Counted from the stretch's first letter, positions 51,819-61,741 are shown. The stretch: 64,000 bases of DNA from Candidatus Mediterraneibacter pullicola (GCA_019117065.1 DXAK01000049.1:1-64000); one strand, 5' to 3'. Notes: generated from the sequence alone by a model not told the origin. Made by a program: numbers and translations.

Positions 51819-52811
51819 ATGAATTTAAAAGGACGAAACTTTCTGACACTGAAAGACTTTACGCCGGAAGAGATTATTTATCTTCTGGATCTCGCTGCTG
51901 ATTTGAAGGATAAGAAGAAAAAAGGCGTTCCTGTCGATCACTGGCGAGGGAGAAATGTGGCCCTGCTCTTTGAGAAAGACAGCACGCGCACCCGCTGTGC
52001 ATTTGAGGTCGCTGCCCATGATATGGGAATGGGGACAACCTATCTTGGCCCAACAGGATCCCAGATGGGAAAAAAAGAGAGCATTGAAGATACTGCGAGA
52101 GTGCTGGGCCGTATGTACGACGGCATTGAGTACCGCGGCTTTGGTCAGGAGATCGTCGAGGAGCTTGCAAAGAATGCGGGCGTTCCAGTGTGGAATGGCC
52201 TGACAAACGAGTATCATCCGACGCAGATGCTGGCGGATATGCTGACGATTCGTGAAAACTTTGGGAAGCTAGAAGGGCTGAAGCTGGTCTACATGGGCGA
52301 CGCCCGCTATAATATGGGAAATTCCCTCATGATTGCATGTACAAAGCTGGGGCTTCATTTTGTCGCTTGTACGACAGAAGACTATTTCCCCAACGAAGAA
52401 CTGGTTGAGGAATGCCGCAAGTACGCGGAAGAATCGGGCGGGTCAGTGACACTTGCTTGCGATGTCCAAGAGGGAACAAAGGATGCCGATATCATTTACA
52501 CGGATGTATGGGTATCTATGGGAGAGCCGGATGAAGTGTGGGAGAAACGGATCCGGGAGCTGACGCCGTACAAGGTCACGAAAGATGTGATGGCGAATGC
52601 GAAGAAGGACGCTATCTTCCTGCATTGCCTGCCCGCTTTCCATGATCTGAAGACAAAGATCGGAAAAGAGATGGGAGAGAGGTTTGGCATCACAGATATG
52701 GAAGTGACCGATGAAGTGTTTGAATCTGCACAGTCTAAAGTGTTTGATGAAGCAGAGAACAGAATGCACACGATCAAGGCGGTTATGGCGGCGACGCTGG
52801 GGATGGATTAG
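51819..52811 (+). CDS. argF: Ornithine carbamoyltransferase
   Basis: A 330-residue transferase that makes citrulline from ornithine and carbamoyl phosphate. The carbamoyl-phosphate motif STRTR (about residue 57), the HPTQ motif ([12 protein letters not shown]), the ornithine-binding SMGE and the HCLPAFHD catalytic Cys motif are complete. The start at 51819 is the ATG with AGAGGGA upstream. Whether it is anabolic or catabolic (arginine deiminase pathway) cannot be decided; no arcA or arcC is adjacent. A dispersed element lies between it and the convergent map gene. Confidence 0.96.
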   Translation: MNLKGRNFLTLKDFTPEEIIYLLDLAADLKDKKKKGVPVDHWRGRNVALLFEKDSTRTRCAFEVAAHDMGMGTTYLGPTGSQMGKKESIEDTARVLGRMYDGIEYRGFGQEIVEELAKNAGVPVWNGLTNEYHPTQMLADMLTIRENFGKLEGLKLVYMGDARYNMGNSLMIACTKLGLHFVACTTEDYFPNEELVEECRKYAEESGGSVTLACDVQEGTKDADIIYTDVWVSMGEPDEVWEKRIRELTPYKVTKDVMANAKKDAIFLHCLPAFHDLKTKIGKEMGERFGITDMEVTDEVFESAQSKVFDEAENRMHTIKAVMAATLGMD

Positions 52812-52828
52812 AGGAAATATATTCTAAA

Positions 52829-53158
52829 ACTTTTGTAAAATACACCTTTCTTCTACAGATAACCTGCTAAGAGTATTTTAAACTTTATTTTCCATAACAT
52901 ATGATGTCCGCAGTCTGTGACTGCATCGCGGTTTCGACGCTATTAAGCGATGCCGGCCGCTCATGCAGCATAGTACTGCGGATATCTTGTCTTTCTTCTT
53001 ATGTTGTCCTGCGTCCTTTTGGCATGACCGCAGTTTTTCTTTCGGTAATAGTTTTCTTATATCCGCCCAGATCTTTGAAGTAGAGCGGAATGGTTTTGTG
53101 ATAGAACCCACCCCGGCAATATATACTATCTCTGGAAGAAAAATATATTTTGCACCTC
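52829..53158. repeat. Dispersed TIR element, copy 2 (MITE-like)
   Basis: About 330 bp, filling the gap between the convergent argF and map genes. The left end TTGTAAAATACACCTTTCTTC and the right end (GGAAGAAAAATATATTTTGCAC) are imperfect inverted repeats. The first ~75 bases match copy 1 nearly base for base, including AAGAGTATTTTAAACTTTA. The hairpin core at 52903-52986 is 84 bases long, like copy 1. The middle right part differs more, but the last ~70 bases align again. No gene is encoded. Confidence 0.85.
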
Positions 53159-53161
53159 AGC

Positions 53162-54025
53162 TTATTTTGTCAGTACTTCGATCCCGTCCTCCTTTACGAG
53201 CACCATATACTCGATCTGTGCGGAAAGTCCGTCGTCGATGGTGTATACGGTCCATCCGTTATCTTCGTCAACAAAGAAATCAGGGCTCCCCTCGTTGATC
53301 ATCGGTTCGATGGTGAACATCATACCCGGTACAAGAAGCATCTCGCTTCCTTTGGGTGTTACATAACTCACGAAAGGATCTTCATGGAATGCAAGTCCGA
53401 TGCCATGTCCGCCAATTTCTTCAACTACTGAGTATCCGTTTGCTTTGGCATGGCTGTTGATGGCCTCTGCGATATCGCCAAGATGCCCCCACGGTTTGGC
53501 AGCGGCGAGTCCGCGCTCTACGCACTCTTCCGTAACGCGGATGAGGCGCTCCGCCCGTTGGGAGATCTTACCCATTTTGAACATACGGGACGCATCCGAA
53601 AAATAACCATCAAGAATTGTGGACACATCTACGTTAATAATATCTCCTTCATGAAGAATGATATTTTCATCAGGAATGCCGTGGCATATTTCATTATTAA
53701 GAGAAGTACATACGCTCTTTGGAAAGCCCTGATAGTCAAGGGGGGCGGGAATACCGCCGTGTTCGACCGTGAAGTCGTAAACGATCTTGTCAATCTCCGC
53801 TGTGCTCATGCCGACGCGGATATGTTTTGCCACTTCGTCCAGAACGGCTGTGTTAAGAGACGCGCTTTTTCTGATCATCTCAATCTGCGCGGGGGTCTTG
53901 AGCAGATCGCGTGTAGGTACAATTTCTCCTCTCTCCTTGTGAAGAAGTATTTTTTCTTCAATGGGCATGTGGCATTTTTTATATTTTTTGCCGCTCCCGC
54001 ACCAGCAAAGGTCATTTCTTTCCAT
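53162..54025 (-). CDS. map: Methionine aminopeptidase with N-terminal SEC-C zinc motif
   Basis: A 287-residue type I methionine aminopeptidase that removes the initiator Met. Metal ligands are present: Asp in INVDVSTIL, Asp in YFSDASRMF, His in IGGHGIGLAFHED, Glu in FTIEPM and Glu in AQIEYM. Residues 1-20 form a SEC-C zinc motif (CWCGSGKKYKKCH), found fused to Map in many clostridia and thought to aid ribosome binding. The start at 54025 has AGAGGAG at good spacing; an ATG three codons upstream is too close. Its stop lies at the edge of dispersed element copy 2. Confidence 0.97.
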   Translation of the reverse strand: MERNDLCWCGSGKKYKKCHMPIEEKILLHKERGEIVPTRDLLKTPAQIEMIRKSASLNTAVLDEVAKHIRVGMSTAEIDKIVYDFTVEHGGIPAPLDYQGFPKSVCTSLNNEICHGIPDENIILHEGDIINVDVSTILDGYFSDASRMFKMGKISQRAERLIRVTEECVERGLAAAKPWGHLGDIAEAINSHAKANGYSVVEEIGGHGIGLAFHEDPFVSYVTPKGSEMLLVPGMMFTIEPMINEGSPDFFVDEDNGWTVYTIDDGLSAQIEYMVLVKEDGIEVLTK

Positions 54026-54045
54026 GAATAACATCTCCTCTAATT

Positions 54046-55281
54046 TTAAAATTTGTGGATGAACAGCCCGCTTCTAAGCTTGGGCTCAAACCACGTGGAT
54101 TTGGGAGGCATGAGCAATCCGTGATCCGCGATCCTTAAAAGTTCGTCCATGGATGTGGGATACATGGAAAATGCAATCCCGCCGGATTCATCTGCCGCCT
54201 GCTCCAGAGCGGAGAATCCTTTGATTTCTCCAATAAAGCGGATGCGGGGATCAGTCTTTGGATCATGGATGCCCAGAACCGGGGCAAGAATATGATCCTG
54301 AAGGATGGATACGTCCAGTCCTTTGACAGGATCATCCGATATCAGGGCAGGTTTTGCCGAAAGCCGGTACCATGCGCCCCCGCAGTAGATACCGAAGTCT
54401 CCTTTACGGGATGGGCGCAGAGGCTTGTTTCCTGTCCCTATGATATTAAATCCGTCTTTTATCTTATCAAAAAAACTCTCGGTTGTATACCCGTTCTTAT
54501 CCGTGACTATGCGGTCATATCCATAGATCTTCAGTTCATCAGAAGGGAAGAGTACGCTTAAGAAGAAGTTATATTCCTCCATGCTGGAGCTGTTCGGGTC
54601 AGCGGATTTTCTTGCCAATCCAACCTTCACGGCGGACGCTGCCCTGTGATGCCCGTCTGCGATATAGAGATGATTCATTTGCCCGCACAGGCGGGAGATA
54701 TCTGCAATGTCCTCAGCAGATTGTATTTTCCAGACTTGGTGGCGGATGCCGTCTTCGCTTGTGAAGTCGTATAAAGCCGGGCCATGGCTGATCCTGTTTA
54801 GAATATGGCGTAGGTCTTCGTCCGGGCGATGGGTGAGGAAGATTGGGCCGGTCTGGGCGCTGCATGCGTCAATGTGCCGTATGCGGTCCTGCTCCTTTGT
54901 CTCGAGCGTGTTCTCATGCCTTAAGATGACCCCGTTTAAGTAATCATCAATGGAAGCGCATCCGACAAGCCCGGTCTGGGTTCTTCCCTTCATGGTGAGG
55001 GCATAGACATAGTAGCAGTCAGTCTCATCCTGTATAAAAGAGCCGTCCCATATCATCTTATCTAATGTATGCCGGGCGGTTTCATAAACTTTTTTAGAAT
55101 AAATGTCAGTTCCTTCTGGAAGAAGGGTTTCAGCACGGTCGATCTTCAGGAATGACATTGGCTTAGCCTCGACGATTCTGCGGGCCTCTCTGCTGTCATA
55201 TACGTCATATGGAAGAGCGGCGATAGAAGAAGCCAGATCTTGTGCCGGGCGAAATGCCCGGAAAGGGCGGATGATGCTCAT
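54046..55281 (-). CDS. DUF1015 family protein
   Basis: A 411-residue cytoplasmic protein of DUF1015, found in clostridia, often near serine biosynthesis genes. Family marks seen are the opening IRPFRAFRP and AALPYDVYDSREAR, the LYIADGHHRAASA segment (Asp-Gly-His-His, suggestive of a nucleotide or metal site) and a C-terminal PPKSTWFEPKLRSGL. The biochemical role is not known. It lies 20 bases upstream of map on the same strand, so the two are probably co-transcribed. GGAGACTTTT precedes the start. Confidence 0.88.
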   Translation of the reverse strand: MSIIRPFRAFRPAQDLASSIAALPYDVYDSREARRIVEAKPMSFLKIDRAETLLPEGTDIYSKKVYETARHTLDKMIWDGSFIQDETDCYYVYALTMKGRTQTGLVGCASIDDYLNGVILRHENTLETKEQDRIRHIDACSAQTGPIFLTHRPDEDLRHILNRISHGPALYDFTSEDGIRHQVWKIQSAEDIADISRLCGQMNHLYIADGHHRAASAVKVGLARKSADPNSSSMEEYNFFLSVLFPSDELKIYGYDRIVTDKNGYTTESFFDKIKDGFNIIGTGNKPLRPSRKGDFGIYCGGAWYRLSAKPALISDDPVKGLDVSILQDHILAPVLGIHDPKTDPRIRFIGEIKGFSALEQAADESGGIAFSMYPTSMDELLRIADHGLLMPPKSTWFEPKLRSGLFIHKF

Positions 55282-55490
55282 AAAAGTCTCCTTTTCTGCG
55301 GTTTAAGGTTATAACAGTGAGATAACTCTGAAGTAAATCAGATTTGTCTCCTGCCAAATATTTGTAACAAGGACATTCTAACACAGAAATCAGTCTTCTG
55401 CCACCGCGCGATCCGACAAAAACCGCTATTTCCCCTTGCTCATAGGGAAAAAATATAGTAGTATTAAGACTCAAAGGAGAGATAAATATT

Positions 55491-56024
55491 ATGTGGTATT
55501 GGATTGTAATGATCATGCTTGCCATCGGCAGCATTATAATGCTGGCAGTGTCATTTGCAGGAATAAAGAGGAGAAATGATATGGCGGTAAACGTAAGGCC
55601 GCAGGGCCGCGGATATGGTGATGACGAGCTCAGCCGCAGGCCAAGGAAGGAAGCTGCCAAGGAGAGTCAGGACCGCCCCCGCAAAAAAGTCAGAAGACAG
55701 TGGAAAATCATATTGGAAGATATTGACAGTTGGGATAAATATACTTTTACTTTTTATGATTCCGTCGGGATCGGGAGAGGAAACGACGGTAGCATGTACG
55801 AGAAATATCTGCCGCTCATGAGAGACGGCAGGATTTCCAAGGTGCACTGCGCCATTATTCACAGGGGCGACAGTCTGTATCTGAAGGATGAAGGTTCGAG
55901 AAACGGAACATTCTTAAATGGAGAGCGTTTGAACGGTCCGGTGGTGCTCCAGAGAGACGACATTATCGGGCTTGGCGAGACAAGGCTGGAAGTGCAGAGG
56001 ATACTTAGGGAGAGCCAGCAGTAA
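55491..56024 (+). CDS. Membrane-anchored FHA domain protein
   Basis: A 177-residue protein. One N-terminal membrane helix (about 2-22) precedes a basic linker (about 25-68) and a C-terminal FHA domain (about 75-170). Phosphothreonine-binding residues are recognisable: GRGNDGS after the second strand, SKVHCAI (Ser and His) and EGSRNGTFLNG. It should bind Ser/Thr-phosphorylated partners at the membrane, but no Ser/Thr kinase is in this window. Preceded by AAAGGAGAG. It is the first of a run of plus-strand genes. Confidence 0.9.
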   Translation: MWYWIVMIMLAIGSIIMLAVSFAGIKRRNDMAVNVRPQGRGYGDDELSRRPRKEAAKESQDRPRKKVRRQWKIILEDIDSWDKYTFTFYDSVGIGRGNDGSMYEKYLPLMRDGRISKVHCAIIHRGDSLYLKDEGSRNGTFLNGERLNGPVVLQRDDIIGLGETRLEVQRILRESQQ

Positions 56025-56095
56025 TCCAGATTTGTCACAGAAGGGGCCGGATGTACATATACTAGGCATATAATGTCTGTCTGGGAGTGAAGAAC

Positions 56096-56512
56096 ATGAA
56101 TGAAAAAATGCCTTATTATATGGCATATCCGGTGCCATTTTCATATGATGATGAGAGAACTGAGAGAATGGATATCGAATATTTAAGGAGCATGTATCCT
56201 GATCTGCCGAAACGTATTCTTCCCTATGTTGAGGAGGAGTGCGACCGCATGGAGTATGAGAACAGCATGGTGTATGACCAGTATCCGGATAAGCTGCAGC
56301 TGAAGCTGATGTGCGGGCGGGTCTGCGGCAATGTGTGCCGGCATGAGAGGCTTAATATTATTTCTTCAGATGAGAGAAGCGGTATGGATGACGGGAGACA
56401 GGGGGCGGATATGGAAGCACAGTCTATACGGGATCTTGTGGAAGTAATGCTTTTTCAGGAGATCTACCGGCGCAGATGCGACCATCGCAGAAGGTGCAGA
56501 AGGCTGTACTGA
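56096..56512 (+). CDS. Unrecognised Cys/Arg-rich small protein
   Basis: A 138-residue protein without a membrane segment. A Tyr/Asp-rich start, the segment LPKRILPYVEEECDRMEYENSM-like region (about 38-60) and a Cys cluster (CGRVCGNVCRHE about 73-84) precede a C-terminal half ending in a dense Arg/Cys tail (YRRRCDHRRRCRRLY). I do not recognise the family; such short ECDRMEYE-type proteins recur in Lachnospiraceae genomes by my recollection. The start at 56096 has GGGAGTGAAG. Metal or nucleic-acid binding is conceivable but not shown. Confidence 0.65.
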   Translation: MNEKMPYYMAYPVPFSYDDERTERMDIEYLRSMYPDLPKRILPYVEEECDRMEYENSMVYDQYPDKLQLKLMCGRVCGNVCRHERLNIISSDERSGMDDGRQGADMEAQSIRDLVEVMLFQEIYRRRCDHRRRCRRLY

Positions 56513-56625
56513 CAACAGGGAGAAAGGCGCCTTCACCGTGGGGAGTTCCACGGCGGTGCGTGCCCTATGGCGGCGCTCCTTATGGATATGGATGAAAAAA
56601 CTTTACGAGACAGAAGGAAAAATAT

Positions 56626-57192
56626 ATGAAGAAAAATCTTATTTTTATAGGCATGCCCGCGGTCGGAAAGAGCACGGTCGGCATTGTGGTGGCGAAAAGA
56701 CTCGGTATGCGGTTTATCGATACGGACCTTCTTATTCAAGAGCAGGAAGGCAAGTTGCTAAGAGAGATCATTGCCGAGTCAGGGGTGGACGAATTCCTAG
56801 AGATTGAGAATCGGGTGAATGCGTCTGTGAAGGCTCAGAATGCCGTTATCTCACCGGGGGGAAGCGTGGTCTACTGTAAAGAAGCCATGGAACATTTTAA
56901 AAAGATTGGAACGGTCGTATATTTAAAAGTTTCTTATCAGACAATAAAGAGGCGGATACGTAATCCGAAAAAGAGGGGCGTTGTGCTGCGTGAAGGGCAG
57001 ACTTTTAAGGATCTGTACAACGAGCGCGTCCCGTATTTTGAAAAGTATGCGGACATTACAGTGTGCGAGGATGGATGCCGTATTGAGGAAACTATAGAAA
57101 ATGTTTTGAAAGCGGTAAAAAAACGCGGGAATAGGGCGAGAAGAAGGCGCAGATTCCCAAAGAACTTGACAATCAGTCAGGATTCAAAGTAA
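56626..57192 (+). CDS. Shikimate-kinase-like P-loop kinase
   Basis: A 188-residue P-loop kinase of shikimate-kinase type. The Walker A GMPAVGKST (9-17), the DTD motif near residue 33, a lid with KKRGVVLREGQ and the ERVPYFEKYAD C-terminal motif are clear. Two substrate-site features of genuine AroK differ: the FRxxE motif that gives the shikimate-binding Arg reads FLEIE, and GGG reads PGGS. The C-terminus is extended by a basic tail (RARRRRRF). Either shikimate is bound differently or the substrate is another polyol. No other aromatic biosynthesis genes are nearby. Confidence 0.8.
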   Translation: MKKNLIFIGMPAVGKSTVGIVVAKRLGMRFIDTDLLIQEQEGKLLREIIAESGVDEFLEIENRVNASVKAQNAVISPGGSVVYCKEAMEHFKKIGTVVYLKVSYQTIKRRIRNPKKRGVVLREGQTFKDLYNERVPYFEKYADITVCEDGCRIEETIENVLKAVKKRGNRARRRRRFPKNLTISQDSK

Positions 57193-57272
57193 AATAGGGA
57201 TTTGGAAAAGGCTGAATAGATGAGACGGAAAATACAGATTATGATAAAATAGAATCTAAATCGAGGTGCGAA

Positions 57273-58565
57273 ATGGAACAATATATCATCAAAGGCGGGA
57301 ATCCGCTTGTAGGCGAGGTTGAGATCGGAGGCGCGAAGAACGCGGCTCTTGCAATTCTCGCAGCAGCGATTATGACAGATGAGACAGTTCTGATCGACAA
57401 TCTGCCGGATGTCAATGATGTAAATGTAATGTTGGAAGCGATCAGCGGGATCGGAGCCATGGTACAGCGCATCGATAGACACACCGTGAAGATCAACGGC
57501 AGCACGATCGGTGATTTTAATATCGAATATGACTATATTAAGAAGATCCGTGCGTCTTACTATCTGCTTGGCGCCCTGCTTGGAAAGTATAGGCGTGCTG
57601 AGGTTGCGCTGCCCGGCGGATGCAATATTGGGAGCAGACCCATCGACCAGCATTTGAAAGGTTTCCGCGCCCTTGGAGCGGACGTGGATATCGAGCATGG
57701 TAAGATCGTAGCCGAGTCGGAGAAGCTTAGAGGGACCCATCTGTATTTTGATGTAGTGTCTGTGGGAGCGACGATCAATGTGATGATGGCGGCGGCAATG
57801 GCTGACGGCATGACTATCATGGAAAACGTGGCAAAAGAGCCTCATGTGGTTGATGTGGCAAACTTTTTAAACAGCATGGGAGCGAACATCAGGGGAGCAG
57901 GAACGGATGTGATCAAAATCCGGGGCGTTAGATCCCTTCATAAGACAGAATACTCCATTATTCCAGATCAGATCGAGGCGGGGACGTTCATGTTCGCCGC
58001 CGCGGCGACAAAGGGAGATATCACGGTGATGAACGTGATTCCGAAGCATTTGGATGCAACGATCTCAAAACTGGTGGATATTGGGTGCGAGGTTGAGGAG
58101 TTTGACGACGCGGTCCGCGTGGTCGCAAAAGGAAGGCTTTGCAGTACGCAGGTTAAGACGCTTCCTTACCCGGGATACCCGACAGATATGCAGCCGCAGA
58201 TCGGGGTAGCTCTTGCGCTTGCAAACGGAACAAGTACCATTACGGAGAGTATCTTTGAGAATCGTTTTAAATATCTCGGTGAACTGGCCCGCATGGGCGC
58301 TCAGGTCAAGGTAGAGGGAAACTCTGCCACTATAGAAGGCGTGGAGAAATTCTCGGCAGCCCGGGTGAGTGCTCCGGACTTAAGGGCGGGAGCGGCACTG
58401 TGTATCGCGGGACTTGCGGCAGAAGGCATCACGATTGTGGATGATATCGTATATATCCAGAGAGGCTACGAGCGGTTCGAAGAGAAATTAAGAAGCCTTG
58501 GCGGCATGATTGAGAAAGTCACCAGTGAAAAGGACATTCAGAAGTTCAAGTTGAAAGTGGGCTGA
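57273..58565 (+). CDS. murA: UDP-N-acetylglucosamine 1-carboxyvinyltransferase
   Basis: A 430-residue EPSP-synthase-fold enzyme that adds enolpyruvate to UDP-GlcNAc, the first committed step of peptidoglycan synthesis in the cytoplasm. The active-site Cys (about residue 117) lies in LPGGCNIGSRPID, the Lys-Asn pair in GAKNAAL, and the RAGAALCIAGL and DDIVYIQRGYERFEEKL segments close the protein. Because the Cys is present, fosfomycin sensitivity is expected. Many Firmicutes have two murA genes; which copy this is cannot be told. It ends in a terminator. Confidence 0.96.
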   Translation: MEQYIIKGGNPLVGEVEIGGAKNAALAILAAAIMTDETVLIDNLPDVNDVNVMLEAISGIGAMVQRIDRHTVKINGSTIGDFNIEYDYIKKIRASYYLLGALLGKYRRAEVALPGGCNIGSRPIDQHLKGFRALGADVDIEHGKIVAESEKLRGTHLYFDVVSVGATINVMMAAAMADGMTIMENVAKEPHVVDVANFLNSMGANIRGAGTDVIKIRGVRSLHKTEYSIIPDQIEAGTFMFAAAATKGDITVMNVIPKHLDATISKLVDIGCEVEEFDDAVRVVAKGRLCSTQVKTLPYPGYPTDMQPQIGVALALANGTSTITESIFENRFKYLGELARMGAQVKVEGNSATIEGVEKFSAARVSAPDLRAGAALCIAGLAAEGITIVDDIVYIQRGYERFEEKLRSLGGMIEKVTSEKDIQKFKLKVG

Positions 58566-58588
58566 TCATAGAATAGGCAGAAGATTTA

Positions 58589-58617
58589 GGCAGGACAGAA
58601 TACGGTCCTGCCCTTCT
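58589..58617 (+). terminator. Terminator after murA
   Basis: The stem GGCAGGAC / GTCCTGCC (58589-58596 with 58605-58612) is followed by CTTCTTAT; the T-run is weak. Confidence 0.6.
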
Positions 58618-58655
58618 TATATCGTAAGTGAGATACACAAGGAGCACAAAAGAGG

Positions 58656-60194
58656 ATGGAGACGAACAGATACGACAGGAAAAAGCGGGAAGAGCTGCGC
58701 CGCAGGCGGCGGCTTCAGGTGCGCCGCCAGATCACGCTGCTGGCGGGAGCGGGAGTATTGGCTGTGGCAGCGTCTGCGGTTATTATTGCCAGAATATGGC
58801 AGGGAAACCGCGCGGAAGATGTAAAGGTTGTGATCGCATCTGGGTATGAGCAGTTTCTAAGTGAGGCCATCTCTGTGGATGAGACAGCGGAGGCGCCTGA
58901 TGCAGGCAGCGCAAAAGAAACTGCTGCCATGAATGACACGGAAGGGGCGGAATTGTCAGGGGAACAGGGTTGCGCATTTGCCCAGTGGATATCAGAACAG
59001 TATCCGGAAGCTATGCGAACAGGGTTGCCTGAGGCTGTCTTGGACGGCACCTTTACTTCGGATGATGCTTACCATGTTCTGGGACAGACGCTTCATGTTC
59101 TCTCAGACAGGTATCAGGGAAAACTAAAGAACGCTGATACAGCAAGGAAATATGGCATTTATGTAAAAGACAGGGAAATTCCCGGAACCGCTGCCGGTGA
59201 AAGTGCGGACAGCGGAGAAAAAGCAGAAGGCCGGCCAGTCAGGATCAGCGTGGCAGGGGACCTCTGTCTGGAGGAGGATGGATTTGTTCTGGATAAATAT
59301 GATGAGGTTCAAGACCTAGAGCAGTGCATTTCTCCAGAGGTTTTAGAAACCGTCCGGAGCGCGGATATCTTCTACTTGAATCATGAATACACGGTGAGTG
59401 AGAGAGGAGAACCTCTGGAAGGGAAATATTATACCTTCCGGGCAAAGCCAGAGCGCATGGCGCTTCTGGAAGAGATGGGAACGGATCTGGTATCTCTTGC
59501 AAATAATCATATCTACGATTATGGGGAAGAAGCCATGGTGGATACGATGGATTATCTTAAGGAGGCGGGTATCCCTTATGTGGGAGGCGGACGTGATCTT
59601 AAGGAGGCGGAGAGACCTTCCTACTTTATTGTAAACGGCATGAAAATTGGTTTCGTTGCTGCAAGCAATGCGGAAAAGATTCATTATACACCTTCGGCGG
59701 GGGAAAGCTCGGCGGGGATACTCGAAGCTTATGATACAGCATTGTTTAGCCAAGTGATACAAAAGGCGTCAAAAGAGTGCGATTATCTGATCGCATATAT
59801 ACATTGGGGGCCTGAGGATGAGAACCAGTATGCTGCCTATCAGACCAAACAAGGCAAAGAATTTTTGGATTCTGGGGCAGATATTGTGGTCGGAGGGCAT
59901 CCTCATGTGCTTCAGGGAATCGAATACATAGACGGCAAACCAGTCGTATACAGTATGGGAGATTTCTGGTTTAATGACGAGACAAAATATACGGGACTTC
60001 TCAACCTTGAGATTTCCCCGGAAGGTCTTGAGAAGATGTGGTTTACACCTTGTCTGCAGACCGGGCTGACCACTCAGTATATAAGCGGCGCTCAGAAACA
60101 GAGGGAAATGTACGATTTTCTTCAGGGATTATCCCCAAACGCGCAGATAGACGATGAGGGTGTTATCACGGAAAATCAGAGAATACTCTATTAA
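58656..60194 (+). CDS. CapA family (PGA_cap) metallophosphatase-like protein
   Basis: A 512-residue protein with a very basic start, one membrane helix (about 27-47) and a ~140-residue linker/helical domain. A CapA domain follows (about 195-460). Motifs typical of the calcineurin-like CapA fold are VAGDLCLEE, FYLNHEYTVSE, SLANNHIYDYG, IHWGPEDENQY and VGGHPHVLQG. CapA proteins take part in polyglutamate capsule synthesis in Bacillus, but most homologues lie outside capsule loci and their function is open. No capBC genes are here. The ribosome site (AAGAGG) is modest. A separate promoter for metK follows. Confidence 0.88.
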   Translation: METNRYDRKKREELRRRRRLQVRRQITLLAGAGVLAVAASAVIIARIWQGNRAEDVKVVIASGYEQFLSEAISVDETAEAPDAGSAKETAAMNDTEGAELSGEQGCAFAQWISEQYPEAMRTGLPEAVLDGTFTSDDAYHVLGQTLHVLSDRYQGKLKNADTARKYGIYVKDREIPGTAAGESADSGEKAEGRPVRISVAGDLCLEEDGFVLDKYDEVQDLEQCISPEVLETVRSADIFYLNHEYTVSERGEPLEGKYYTFRAKPERMALLEEMGTDLVSLANNHIYDYGEEAMVDTMDYLKEAGIPYVGGGRDLKEAERPSYFIVNGMKIGFVAASNAEKIHYTPSAGESSAGILEAYDTALFSQVIQKASKECDYLIAYIHWGPEDENQYAAYQTKQGKEFLDSGADIVVGGHPHVLQGIEYIDGKPVVYSMGDFWFNDETKYTGLLNLEISPEGLEKMWFTPCLQTGLTTQYISGAQKQREMYDFLQGLSPNAQIDDEGVITENQRILY

Positions 60195-60221
60195 AGGAAA
60201 ATGAAAAAACGCGAAAGGGTA

Positions 60222-60250
60222 TTGACATTTTTTTATTTCCAATGTAAAGT
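60222..60250 (+). promoter_or_regulatory. Promoter of the SAM-controlled metK unit
   Basis: TTGACA (60222-60227), a 17-base spacer and TAAAGT (60245-60250), upstream of the SAM-I riboswitch. Confidence 0.6.
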
Positions 60251-60283
60251 CATGTACTGGAACAAATTAAACAACAAGACTTT

Positions 60284-60434
60284 CTCTTATTCAGAGCAGT
60301 GGAGATACAAAGGATCTGTGAAGCTGCGGCAACCCCTTATCCGTATAAGGAAGGTGCCAACCTGAGCGAGTGATCGAACAATAAGAGGATTGTTAAGATA
60401 GATTGACAGTCCGCTTATGCGGGCTGTTTCTTAT
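60284..60434 (+). promoter_or_regulatory. SAM-I (S-box) riboswitch with terminator
   Basis: The closing stem CTCTTAT(T) / (A)ATAAGAG (60284-60291 with 60380-60387) encloses the S-box core: CAGAGCAGTGGAG, a GATCTGTGAAGC kink-turn segment, the invariant GCGGCAACC and the AAGGTGCCAACCTG stem. Downstream, ACAGTCCGC ttat GCGGGCTGT followed by TTTCTT (60406-60432) is the regulated terminator, and AACAAT/ATTGTT next to the closing stem may take part in switching. With S-adenosylmethionine bound, metK is turned off. Confidence 0.96.
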
Positions 60435-60535
60435 ATCATAGGAAAGCGCTATGATATAAAAAGTACTCTATTCTAGAAATCCGAAAGAGAAAGTTATGCC
60501 GCGGCAGATGCGGCGGTTCAAGGAAAGGAGATATG

Positions 60536-61723
60536 ATGGATAAGTTATTATTTACGTCAGAATCAGTGACAGAAGGACACCCAGACAAGATGTGCGATCA
60601 GATCTCAGACGCTATACTGGATGCGCTGATGGAGCAGGATCCCATGAGCCGTGTGGCATGTGAGACATGCTGTACTACAGGAATGGTGATGGTCATGGGA
60701 GAGATCACAACAAACGCATATGTAGATATTCCAAAGATTGTTCGTCATACAGTGCGTGAGATCGGATATACAAGAGGGAAATATGGCTTTGATGCAGATA
60801 CATGCGGGGTGATTACCACGATTGACGAGCAGTCGGCGGATATTGCTCTAGGAGTTGACAAGGCCCTTGAAGCGAAAGAACATAAGATGTCAGAGAATGA
60901 TATTGAGGCAATCGGAGCAGGGGATCAGGGAATGATGTTCGGATATGCGTCCGATGAGACGGAGGAGTACATGCCCTACCCCATCGCCATGGCGCACAAG
61001 CTTGCCCGCCGGCTGACAGAAATTAGGAAGGATGGGACACTTCCTTATCTCAGGCCTGATGGAAAGACACAGGTGACGGTAGAGTACGATGAGGAAGGTA
61101 TCCCGAAGCGGCTGGACGCTGTTGTACTTTCCACACAGCACGACCCGGAAGTGTCACAGGAGCAGATCCATGCAGATATTGAGAAATATGTATTTGACGC
61201 CGTGCTTCCGGCGGACATGGTGGACAGCGAGACAAAGTTCTTCATCAACCCGACAGGGCGCTTCGTGATCGGCGGGCCTCATGGGGACAGCGGATTGACA
61301 GGGCGTAAGATCATTGTAGACACTTACGGCGGTATGGCACGCCACGGCGGCGGCGCATTCTCTGGGAAGGACTGTACGAAGGTAGACCGCTCCGCGGCGT
61401 ATGCGGCACGTTACGCGGCAAAGAATATCGTGGCGGCAGGGCTCGCGAAGAAGTGCGAGATCCAGCTTTCCTATGCCATCGGAGTGGCGCAGCCCACGTC
61501 CATATCTGTGGATACATTCGGCACGGGAAAAGTGTCTGATAATCAGCTGGTCGAGATTGTGAGGGAGAATTTCGACCTTCGACCGGCGGGAATTATCCGC
61601 ATGCTGGATCTGCGCAGACCGATCTATAAGCAGACAGCAGCTTACGGGCATTTCGGCCGTCATGATCTGGATCTTCCGTGGGAGCGGCTGGACAAGGCTG
61701 ACGATCTGAAAAAATATTTATAA
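60536..61723 (+). CDS. metK: S-adenosylmethionine synthetase
   Basis: A 395-residue enzyme that makes SAM from methionine and ATP. Signatures [28 protein letters not shown] and [23 protein letters not shown] are all intact, and length is typical. The second of two adjacent ATGs (60536) has better spacing from AAGGAG. The SAM-I riboswitch in the leader gives feedback control by its product. A low-GC terminator follows. Confidence 0.98.
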   Translation: MDKLLFTSESVTEGHPDKMCDQISDAILDALMEQDPMSRVACETCCTTGMVMVMGEITTNAYVDIPKIVRHTVREIGYTRGKYGFDADTCGVITTIDEQSADIALGVDKALEAKEHKMSENDIEAIGAGDQGMMFGYASDETEEYMPYPIAMAHKLARRLTEIRKDGTLPYLRPDGKTQVTVEYDEEGIPKRLDAVVLSTQHDPEVSQEQIHADIEKYVFDAVLPADMVDSETKFFINPTGRFVIGGPHGDSGLTGRKIIVDTYGGMARHGGGAFSGKDCTKVDRSAAYAARYAAKNIVAAGLAKKCEIQLSYAIGVAQPTSISVDTFGTGKVSDNQLVEIVRENFDLRPAGIIRMLDLRRPIYKQTAAYGHFGRHDLDLPWERLDKADDLKKYL

Positions 61724-61741
61724 AAAATAGAGAATAAAGGG

